A stretch of DNA of 5,053 bases from Candidatus Krumholzibacteriia bacterium. Lineage in GTDB: Bacteria; Krumholzibacteriota; Krumholzibacteriia; LZORAL124-64-63. Position 1 is the first letter of the stretch, and every line of letters begins with the position of its first letter. This document shows positions 1 through 4,433 of the stretch, piece after piece. Under the pieces are notes generated by a model that saw nothing but the letters and a program-made list of their open reading frames with translations, ran no database searches and was not told the DNA's origin. The position numbers and the translations under genes were made by a program. The stretch is taken from positions 1 to 5,053 of the forward strand of contig JALUJS010000118.1 of the NCBI GenBank assembly GCA_027056825.1, read 5' to 3'.

Positions 1-354
1 CCCCCCCACGCCGGCGGCGAAGGTCTCGTCGTCCAGCGGAGGCAGGTCCAGGGCCAAGGCCAGTTTGTCCTGCAGTCCACGCACGGCTTCGACCTGGGCC
101 CGCAGATCGCCCACGCGGCCTTCCAGGCGCGCCAGGTTCTCCTGCAGGGCCTGGTTCTGCCTGGCCAGGGGACCCCCGCCGGGCCACCAGTAGGCGCCGG
201 TGGAAAGCCCCATACCCGTCAGCACGATCAGGGCGCACAGCAATCCCACGGCGCACAGGACCCCCACCACCGCCCACCGCGAAACGCGGAAGGCGCGGCT
301 GGGCGCCTCGTCATCCGGCATGTAGATGAAGGTGTAGCTTTTTTTGAGCTTCAT
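1..354 (-). CDS. Membrane-anchored coiled-coil protein, N-terminus of a probable M23 (LytM/MepM-type) peptidoglycan endopeptidase; 3' end outside the window
   Basis: The 118 visible codons run open from an ATG at 354-352 to the left edge, so the C-terminus is missing. Residues 1-26 form a short cytoplasmic stretch starting MKLKKSYTFIYMPDDE and ending in the basic FRVSR. Residues 27-50 are one hydrophobic segment (AVVGVLCAVGLLCALIVL), a signal anchor. Residues 62-103 look like a coiled coil (repeated LARQNQALQENLARLEGR-type heptads), followed by LDLPPLDDETFAAGVGG. This layout, with a KK-x-(Y/F)-T-x-x-I-x-P-x-(D/E) start, one anchor, a coiled coil and a 'D..T...GVGG' linker, is what I know from M23 zinc metallopeptidases that cut peptidoglycan cross-links in the periplasm. 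The catalytic HxxxD and HxH motifs would lie beyond the window, so the enzyme call is inference. The Shine-Dalgarno is weak (GTCAGG directly before ATG). It lies downstream of the sigma gene but is separated from it by a terminator. An alternative is another coiled-coil envelope protein such as an EnvC-like activator. Confidence 0.72.
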   Translation of the reverse strand, partial: MKLKKSYTFIYMPDDEAPSRAFRVSRWAVVGVLCAVGLLCALIVLTGMGLSTGAYWWPGGGPLARQNQALQENLARLEGRVGDLRAQVEAVRGLQDKLALALDLPPLDDETFAAGVGG

Positions 355-419
355 CCTGACCCATGGATTGCGGGGCCACGTCCCGGCGGCCGGTGGAAAT
401 TCGGTAACCTGCAGGCACG

Positions 420-441
420 AAAAAATTCGCCCCTGCGGGCG
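420..441 (-). terminator. Intrinsic terminator downstream of the sigma factor gene
   Basis: Read on the minus strand, a perfect 5-bp stem (CGCCC / GGGCG, plus-strand positions 437-441 and 428-432) with a GCAG loop is followed by AA and then six T (425-420). This is a classic Rho-independent layout, although the stem is short. It lies about 97 bases after the sigma stop codon and 66 bases before the M23-like start, so it should separate the two transcripts at least partly. Confidence 0.6.
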
Positions 442-451
442 GTCCTGTCAA
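423..451 (-). promoter_or_regulatory. Possible promoter for the M23-like gene, overlapping the terminator
   Basis: A perfect minus-strand TTGACA (-35) sits at 451-446. At a 17-base spacing the -10 position reads GAATTT (428-423), and at 18 bases AATTTT; both are poor matches to TATAAT. The start of transcription would be near 416-418, roughly 63 bases upstream of the ATG. The -35 is convincing and the -10 is not. The proposed -10 is also the T-tract of the terminator, so the A/T-richness may have only that cause. Confidence 0.25.
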
Positions 452-506
452 CAGGGATTCCCTGACGGCAGGGCGCGGCGCCGGATGGCGCGCGGCACCC
501 GGCGCC
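444..506 (-). other. Run of three inverted repeats between the sigma gene and its terminator
   Basis: In transcript order, three perfect or near-perfect inverted repeats precede the terminator hairpin. The first is GGCGCCGG / CCGGCGCC (8 bp, plus positions 477-484 and 499-506, 14-base loop). The second is CCCTG / CAGGG (460-464 and 469-473, 4-base loop). The third is CCTG / CAGG (444-447 and 452-455, loop TCAA on the plus strand). All lie in the 3' untranslated region of the sigma mRNA. They may protect the 3' end or help termination; no function is shown by the sequence. Confidence 0.45.
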
Positions 507-537
507 AGGCTCCATGCAAGAGGTGAGCCATTTCCGG

Positions 538-1389
538 TCAATAATAGTCGAACAGCATGCTGCGCTGGCCCGAATGCCGCAGCTTCGCCAGGGCTTTCTC
601 CTTGATCTGCCGGATACGTTCCCGCGTCAGGCCCATCCGTTCCCCGATGACCTGCAGGGTCTGGGCCTCCTCATAGCTCAAACCGAAGTACATGATGATG
701 ATCCGGCGTTCCCGCTCGGTGAGGCTGGCCAGGGCCTTGCGCACATCCTCCCGCAAGCCGCGCTCAAGGACGGCCACATCCGGGGCGGCCTGGTTCATAT
801 CCGGCAGGATTTCGGTCAGGGGCCGGTCTCCCTGGTCACCCGCGTCGTCCAGGCCAAGCTGGGTCCGGTCCGAGCGCAGGGCGTGGATCACGTCCGCCTC
901 GTCCAGGTCCAGCCGCTCGGCGATCTGGCCCGGATCGGGGTTGGGGATCCCCTCGTTCTGGAGCATGGCCCGGGTCCGGCCGATCTTGATCAGCAGCGCG
1001 GTCTGGTTCTGGGGCAGACGGATGGTCCGGGACTTGTCCAGCAGCGCCTGCATGATGGACTGGCGGATCCACCACACGGCGTACGAGATGAACCGGTACC
1101 CCCGCTTCTCGTCGAAACGGCGGGCGGCCTTGAGCAGACCCAGGTTGCCCTCGTTGATGAGATCCGAGAGCATCAGGCCCTGGTTGATGTATCTCTTGGC
1201 CACCGACACCACGAAGCGCAGGTTGGCCCTGACCAGCGTCTGCAGGGCCTCCTCGTCGCCCGCATGGATGCGGCGCGCCAGTTCGACCTCCTGCTCACGC
1301 GTCAGCAGGTCGTAGCGGTTGATGTCACGGAAGTAGACCTCCAGTCCCTTCTCGTGCATCGCGGGCAGAAACTGTCTCTTTGCGGCCAT
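538..1389 (-). CDS. rpoD: RNA polymerase sigma factor, RpoD/SigA type (sigma-70 family, without region 1.1)
   Basis: This 283-residue protein binds core RNA polymerase and recognises -35/-10 promoters. Region 1.2 is at about 15-45 (LEVYFRDINRYDLLTREQE). Region 2 is at about 49-119, with the core-binding ANLRFVVSVAKRY (55-67) and DLINEGNLGLLKAARRFD (76-93), and the -10-recognising, DNA-melting ISYAVWWIRQSI (101-112). Region 3 is at about 123-180. A region 3.2-like linker (LDDAGDQGDRPLTEILPD, 180-197) follows, and region 4 is at 216-275 with the helix-turn-helix GLTRERIRQIKEKALAKLR (253-271). Primary sigma factors of Bacteroidota and relatives have this length and lack region 1.1, so this may be the housekeeping sigma; a group 2 sigma remains possible. 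The ATG at 1389 was chosen because GGAGG lies 6 bases upstream; an in-frame ATG at 1461 would place that site inside the gene. It follows htrA on the same strand after 121 bases. The usual LEEIG of region 4.2 reads LQVIG. Confidence 0.93.
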   Translation of the reverse strand: MAAKRQFLPAMHEKGLEVYFRDINRYDLLTREQEVELARRIHAGDEEALQTLVRANLRFVVSVAKRYINQGLMLSDLINEGNLGLLKAARRFDEKRGYRFISYAVWWIRQSIMQALLDKSRTIRLPQNQTALLIKIGRTRAMLQNEGIPNPDPGQIAERLDLDEADVIHALRSDRTQLGLDDAGDQGDRPLTEILPDMNQAAPDVAVLERGLREDVRKALASLTERERRIIIMYFGLSYEEAQTLQVIGERMGLTRERIRQIKEKALAKLRHSGQRSMLFDYY

Positions 1390-1395
1390 GGGTAT

Positions 1396-1400
1396 CCTCC
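1396..1400 (-). promoter_or_regulatory. Strong ribosome binding site that fixes the sigma factor start
   Basis: Minus-strand GGAGG (within GGGAGG) is followed by ATACCC and then the ATG at 1389-1387, a 6-base spacing. This decides against the 24-residue-longer reading from the ATG at 1461-1459, which has no such site and whose extra residues (MRPVRRASAPVGDAENP...) do not resemble sigma region 1. Confidence 0.8.
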
Positions 1401-1441
1401 CAGGCTGCGTGGGGTTTTCCGCATCCCCAACGGGAGCGGAT

Positions 1442-1507
1442 GCCCGGCGGACCGGGCGCATCCGGCCGGGGCGAGCCGGCCGGAGTCGGGAAGGCCGCGG
1501 ACGGCCT
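1442..1507 (-). other. Three tandem GC-rich hairpins between htrA and the sigma gene
   Basis: In transcript order the first is AGGCCG-TCCG-CGGCCT (6-bp stem, plus 1492-1507, beginning 4 bases after the htrA stop). The second is TCCGGCCGG / CCGGCCGGA (perfect 9-bp stem, 1461-1469 and 1476-1484, 6-base loop). The third is GCCCGG-TCCG-CCGGGC (6-bp stem, 1442-1457). The two outer hairpins share the tetraloop UCCG, of the stable UNCG class, though closed by G-C instead of the preferred C-G. None is followed by a T-tract, so these are not ordinary intrinsic terminators. They could attenuate read-through from htrA into the sigma gene, or stabilise the htrA mRNA end; that is inference. Confidence 0.55.
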
Positions 1508-1510
1508 CCC

Positions 1511-2986
1511 TCAGTTCTCCACGCCCTGCGGACGCGGCAGAACCGAAACGTAGTTCTCCACCGTGCCGGTCCGGACCAGGATGGTCACCGGATCGGTCCT
1601 GTGGCGGAGCAGATCCCGCACATTCTCCCAGGCGGGCACATCGGGGATGTCCCGTCCGTTGACCGCGACGATGATGTCGCCGGGCCGGATGCCGGCTTCA
1701 TCGGCCTCCGAGCCCTCATGCACCGCCACCACCATCACGCCCCGGGTCAGGGAGATCCCCAGGGTCTCCTTCAGCATGGCCACCCGGGGATCCCCGGATT
1801 CCACGGCCGCCACCTCCAGGCCCAGCCAGCCCGTGGCCTCCGGCGCCGCCGCGGCCCCGCCCTCCAGGCTCCAGCGGGAAGGCGTCACCGTCATCTCCAG
1901 GGTCCGGCCGTCACGGATCACCGTCACCGGCACGGTCTGTCCCGGTTCGGCGGAGGCGATGCGGAACTGCAGGTCCCGCCGGGAACGCACCCGGTGGCCG
2001 TCGAAGGCCGTGACTACATCGCCGGCCCGCAGTCCGGCGGTCTCGGCGGGTTCGCCGGGAATCACGGCCAGGATGCGGGCGCCCGGCTGTTCCTCCACGT
2101 CACCACCGACCACCGGCACCACGTCCTCGGTCCGGATGCCCAGGTAGCCGCGCACCACCTCGCCGTTGTCACGCAACTGGCGGTAGACCTGGCGCGCCAG
2201 GTTGCTGGGTACGGCGAAGCCGATGCCGCGGCCTTCCTTGTTGATGGCCGTGTTGACGCCCATCACCCGGCCGGCGACATCCACCAGCGGGCCGCCGCTG
2301 TTGCCGAAATTGATGGAGGCGTCGGTCTGGATGAAATCCTGGTAGCGCGGGGTCTGGCCCCCGATCACCAGGTCCCCCCGGCCCTTGGCGCTGACCACTC
2401 CCACCGTCAGCGTGCTTTCCAGGTTGCCGAAGGGATTGCCCACGGCGATGGCCCAATCCCCCACCGCGAACGTGTCGGAATCGCCGAACTCCAGCACGGG
2501 CAGGTCCCTGCCCGCCGGATCGATCTTCAGGACGGCCAGGTCGGTGCCCGGATCGGCGCCCACGACCTCGGCCGGGTACTCCCGGTGCTCACCGGTAAAG
2601 CGCACGAAGACCGCTTCGGCCTCGGCGATCACATGGTCATTGGTCAGGATGTAGCCCGCAGGATCCACCACGAACCCCGACCCGGTGCTGGGCATCTCGA
2701 AGCGCCCGCCCTTGCCCTCCTGGTCGGGGAAGAAGCGACGGTACATCTCCTGCAGGGGCCCGGTGCCCACGCCCTGGTCGGTCACCGACCGGATGCAGCG
2801 GATGTTCACCACCGCCGGGCGCACACGGGAAGCTGTTTCCACGAAGGGAGAGGCGGCCCGGGCCGGAAGACCCAACGCCAAAAAGAGCAGAACGAGCACA
2901 AATACCCAGCCCGCGCAAAGCAACCCTTGCGACGCAGGCGCCGGGACGGCGCTCGTCTGATATGTCCATCGCCTCTCCACCTTCAC
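1511..2986 (-). CDS. htrA: Periplasmic HtrA/DegP-family serine endoprotease with two PDZ domains
   Basis: This 491-residue protein degrades or refolds misfolded proteins in the periplasm. A hydrophobic stretch at 22-40 ends in LPARA-AS (41-46), a likely signal peptidase site. The trypsin-like domain spans about 50-265, with catalytic His118 (TNDHVI), Asp149 (GTDLAVLKI) and Ser230 (NFGNSGGPL); the oxyanion region is intact. The LA loop (about 66-98) is short, as in DegQ/MucD, unlike the long loop of E. coli DegP. PDZ1 begins at GYLGI (280-284) and runs to about 370. After an Ala-rich linker, PDZ2 begins at GWLGL (386-390) and runs to about 485. The start is uncertain: GTG at 2986 has an AAGGA only 2 bases away, whereas the in-frame GTG two codons later (2980) has GGAAGG at a good 5-base spacing. 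An out-of-frame ATG at 2969 also has a good site. The gene has its own promoter; the sigma gene follows. Confidence 0.95.
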   Translation of the reverse strand: MKVERRWTYQTSAVPAPASQGLLCAGWVFVLVLLFLALGLPARAASPFVETASRVRPAVVNIRCIRSVTDQGVGTGPLQEMYRRFFPDQEGKGGRFEMPSTGSGFVVDPAGYILTNDHVIAEAEAVFVRFTGEHREYPAEVVGADPGTDLAVLKIDPAGRDLPVLEFGDSDTFAVGDWAIAVGNPFGNLESTLTVGVVSAKGRGDLVIGGQTPRYQDFIQTDASINFGNSGGPLVDVAGRVMGVNTAINKEGRGIGFAVPSNLARQVYRQLRDNGEVVRGYLGIRTEDVVPVVGGDVEEQPGARILAVIPGEPAETAGLRAGDVVTAFDGHRVRSRRDLQFRIASAEPGQTVPVTVIRDGRTLEMTVTPSRWSLEGGAAAAPEATGWLGLEVAAVESGDPRVAMLKETLGISLTRGVMVVAVHEGSEADEAGIRPGDIIVAVNGRDIPDVPAWENVRDLLRHRTDPVTILVRTGTVENYVSVLPRPQGVEN

Positions 2987-2992
2987 CTTCCT
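2986..2992 (-). promoter_or_regulatory. Ribosome binding site of htrA
   Basis: Minus-strand AGGAAGG ends 5 bases before the GTG at 2980-2978 and overlaps the GTG at 2986-2984. The spacing favours the 2980 codon, which would shorten the protease by two residues without affecting the signal peptide. Confidence 0.45.
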
Positions 2993-3068
2993 TTGCCGGT
3001 TGTCCGGTGAAGGGCGACAACGACCCGGCCCTGTGGGGCAGGACGGGGTCCGACAGGAAACCAGTCAC

Positions 3069-3097
3069 ATCGTATACCAGTCCGGTTCCCCTGTCAA
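3069..3097 (-). promoter_or_regulatory. Promoter of htrA, sigma-70 type
   Basis: On the minus strand a perfect TTGACA (-35, 3097-3092) is followed by exactly 17 bases and then TACGAT (-10, 3074-3069, four of six matches to TATAAT). Transcription would begin near 3062, giving a leader of roughly 75-85 bases. The -35 begins only 8 bases after the stop codon of the upstream 161-residue gene, so htrA can be expressed separately from it. The pattern fits a primary sigma factor such as the one encoded here. I see no sigma-E-like (GAACTT / TCTGA) promoter in the htrA leader. Confidence 0.65.
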
Positions 3098-3105
3098 TGG
3101 ACTAT

Positions 3106-3591
3106 TCAGGGATGACCCCACTCCTGTTTCGGTTCCGTTTCCGCGCCGTTTTCGGTCATCACAGGCCCCTCCAGAGGCTCTTCCGGGGCCGCAGCCTGCC
3201 CGGCTTCCTCTTCCGGGGCCGCCGATCCGGCCTCCGCGGTCCCGCCGGCCACATCCGGATCCACGGTGGCGGACTTGGCCTTGGCGACCCGCTCGGCATG
3301 CCTGCGTCGCACCGCGGCGATCTCCTCCTCCTTGGCCCTCAGCTCGTTCTCGAGGCTGTCGAGGCGCTCGATGATGGCAGCCAGGGCGGGATCATCCCGG
3401 TCCGGCATCCGGTCTTCCTTCAACGCCGTGTAGACCAAGTTGCCCAGTTCGCTGAACTGCCGTTCGATGTCCCGGCTGATACCGAACTTGTCGTAGCGCA
3501 GGGAAGTGACCTTGGCCACTTCGGCGGTCTTGTCCGTGGTGACCGCATACCATTCCATCAGGTTGCGTTTGACGTCCTCCCACATACTCAC
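3106..3591 (-). CDS. Small helical/coiled-coil protein of unknown function with acidic Ala/Pro/Glu tail
   Basis: I do not recognise a named family. From the GTG at 3591 the product has 161 residues. Residues 3-60 are amphipathic helix (WEDVKRNLMEWYAVTTDKTAEVAKVT, then LRYDKFGISRDIERQFSELGNLVY). This 'KT.EVAK.T.LR.D...I.R.I...F.ELG..VY' pattern recurs in small uncharacterised bacterial proteins, some continuing into glycine-zipper or zinc-ribbon tails. Residues 68-102 are predicted coiled coil (AAIIERLDSLENELRAKEEE). Residues 107-161 are low-complexity and acidic, containing AAPEE twice. There is no signal peptide, membrane segment or cysteine, so it is probably cytoplasmic. The GTG start is preferred because AAAGGAGG lies 5 bases upstream; the ATG two codons later (3585) would be 11 bases away. 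It is transcribed divergently from lpxH and precedes htrA. A structural or envelope-associated role is only a guess. Confidence 0.8.
   Translation of the reverse strand: MSMWEDVKRNLMEWYAVTTDKTAEVAKVTSLRYDKFGISRDIERQFSELGNLVYTALKEDRMPDRDDPALAAIIERLDSLENELRAKEEEIAAVRRRHAERVAKAKSATVDPDVAGGTAEAGSAAPEEEAGQAAAPEEPLEGPVMTENGAETEPKQEWGHP
3178..3222. repeat. 15-bp direct repeat with a 30-bp period inside the 161-residue gene
   Basis: CTCTTCCGGGGCCGC occurs perfectly at 3178-3192 and 3208-3222. The 30-base offset is a whole number of codons, so on the minus strand both copies encode Ala-Ala-Pro-Glu-Glu in the acidic tail. This suggests the tail grew by in-frame duplication or slippage. Confidence 0.7.
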
Positions 3592-3596
3592 CGCTT

Positions 3597-3604
3597 CCTC
3601 CTTT
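3597..3604 (-). promoter_or_regulatory. Strong ribosome binding site of the 161-residue gene
   Basis: Minus-strand AAAGGAGG is followed by AAGCG and then GTG (3591-3589). A near-perfect site at 5-base spacing selects the GTG over the upstream ATG at 3657, whose 22 extra residues would run through this site and the divergent spacer. Confidence 0.75.
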
Positions 3605-3619
3605 CCGGACGGGTTTTGC

Positions 3620-3647
3620 TTGCCCGCCACGGATTTGGCCTTACAAT
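3620..3647 (+). promoter_or_regulatory. Promoter of lpxH, placed for a leaderless transcript
   Basis: TACAAT (-10, 3642-3647, five of six matches to TATAAT) is preceded by TTGCCC (3620-3625) at a 16-base spacing; an alternative -35, TTGCTT at 3616-3621, would be 20 bases away. The -10 ends only 8 bases before the lpxH ATG at 3656, so transcription is expected to start at or within about 2 bases of the start codon. The bases between (GGGCCCCC) contain no Shine-Dalgarno. Confidence 0.6.
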
Positions 3648-3655
3648 GGGCCCCC

Positions 3656-4426
3656 ATGAACCATCAGCAGCCCACCGCGGTCATCCTGGCCGACGCCCAT
3701 TTCCACCTGCGTCCCGACGCCGCCGAAACCCGGCGCATCGAGCGCTTCCTGGAACTCCTGGACCGCCTGCGCGGCGTGGACCACCTCGTCCTGCTGGGCG
3801 ATATCTTCGATTTCTGGTTCGACTATCCCCATTTCCGCCTCGACGGTTACGACGCCATCCTGGCGGGGCTCGACCGGGTGCGCGATGCCGGCACGGCCAT
3901 CCACTTCGTGGGCGGCAACCACGACATATGGGCCGCGGGATACCTCCACCGGCGCTACGGCAGTGAACCGGAAGGCCGGCCTCTGGACCTGCAGCTGGGC
4001 GATCTGAAGGTCCGCTTCGACCACGGGGACGGCCTGCTCAGCCACGACTGGCTCTACAGCACCTTCCGCGCCATGGTGCGCACGCGGGCGGGCATCCTGC
4101 TGGCCAAGTCCCTGCATCCGGAGATCCTGTTCGCCATCAGCACCTGGCTCAGCGGCCACAGCCGCAACGCGACCCGCGACGAGGGGCGTCAGATCGAAGC
4201 CAAGGCCGCCGCCTGGCTCGCCCGCCAGCAGGACGCACCCTGGGACCTCATGGTCATCGGGCACGTGCACCACCGCTTCACCGTCACGAGCGGTGGACGC
4301 ACCCTGGCCGCCCCCACCGGCTGGTTCAGCCGGCTGGACCTGGGCGTGATCCACGCCGGTCGCCTGGAACTGCTGGATTACGAACAGGACCCGTTGCCGG
4401 ACTTCCTGTCCGGCGGGCCGGAGTGA
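3656..4426 (+). CDS. lpxH: UDP-2,3-diacylglucosamine pyrophosphatase (LpxH-type metallophosphoesterase)
   Basis: LpxH splits UDP-2,3-diacylglucosamine into lipid X and UMP at the cytoplasmic face of the inner membrane, the fourth step of lipid A synthesis. The 256-residue protein has all calcineurin-like metal-binding motifs in LpxH order: DAH (Asp13, His15), LGDIFDFWFDY with Asp49, GGNHD (Asn88, His89), DHGDGL (His123) and GHVHH (His203, His205). These correspond to the E. coli manganese ligands Asp8, His10, Asp41, Asn79, His114, His195 and His197. Between HGD and GHVHH lies a mostly helical stretch (about 130-190) where the family's lipid-binding cap sits. GNHD instead of the GNRD of E. coli is usual in FCB-group members. 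The ATG at 3656 is chosen because the family's first strand (TAVILADAH) starts just after it. There is no Shine-Dalgarno, and a -10 box ends 8 bases upstream. The substrate assignment is by family; related phosphoesterases cannot be fully excluded. Confidence 0.88.
   Translation: MNHQQPTAVILADAHFHLRPDAAETRRIERFLELLDRLRGVDHLVLLGDIFDFWFDYPHFRLDGYDAILAGLDRVRDAGTAIHFVGGNHDIWAAGYLHRRYGSEPEGRPLDLQLGDLKVRFDHGDGLLSHDWLYSTFRAMVRTRAGILLAKSLHPEILFAISTWLSGHSRNATRDEGRQIEAKAAAWLARQQDAPWDLMVIGHVHHRFTVTSGGRTLAAPTGWFSRLDLGVIHAGRLELLDYEQDPLPDFLSGGPE
4409..4422. other. Small inverted repeat at the convergent lpxH / PorV-like gene ends
   Basis: TCCGG-CGGG-CCGGA is a perfect 5-bp stem with a 4-base loop, ending just before the lpxH stop codon. 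It has no T-tract on either strand. It is the only hairpin seen between the two convergent genes, so it is a weak candidate for a bidirectional transcription stop. Confidence 0.25.
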
Positions 4427-4433
4427 ACGGTCC

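Noticed and set aside
311..541. 76-codon minus-strand frame between the sigma gene and the M23-like gene
   Set aside because: It covers the hairpin run and terminator and overlaps the M23-like start in another frame. The composition is random-looking (Ala/Pro/Gly-rich).
514..1662. Long plus-strand open frame of 382 codons opposite the sigma gene
   Set aside because: Its product is low-complexity (rich in Gln, His, Asp, Leu, Gly) and is the antisense shadow of a clear sigma-70 gene in GC-rich DNA.
1388..3010. Plus-strand open frame of 540 codons opposite htrA
   Set aside because: It is antisense to a protease with an intact triad and two PDZ domains. The translation is His/Gly/Asp-rich with no domain pattern and no ribosome site.
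2637..3068. Minus-strand open frame of 143 codons overlapping the htrA 5' end
   Set aside because: After the leader it is the alternative frame of the htrA coding sequence and shows no domain. Only its internal ATG at 2969 is kept, as a start-site question.
3506..3655. N-terminal extension of lpxH to an upstream ATG (50 extra residues)
   Set aside because: The extension would run antisense through the start of the divergent gene and through the lpxH promoter. LpxH proteins start just before the first beta-strand, as the ATG at 3656 does.
3592..3657. Longer form of the 161-residue protein from the ATG at 3657
   Set aside because: The extra 22 residues include the near-perfect ribosome site AAAGGAGG, which is correctly spaced for the GTG at 3591.
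2962..3966. Plus-strand open frame of 334 codons across the 161-residue gene and the lpxH start
   Set aside because: It crosses a well-supported gene on the other strand and then reads lpxH in the wrong frame; the composition is Arg/Pro/Gly-rich.
3641..4354. Minus-strand open frame of 237 codons inside lpxH
   Set aside because: It is antisense to all LpxH metal-binding motifs, and the translation (Val/Ala/Gln/Glu-rich) has no recognisable family.
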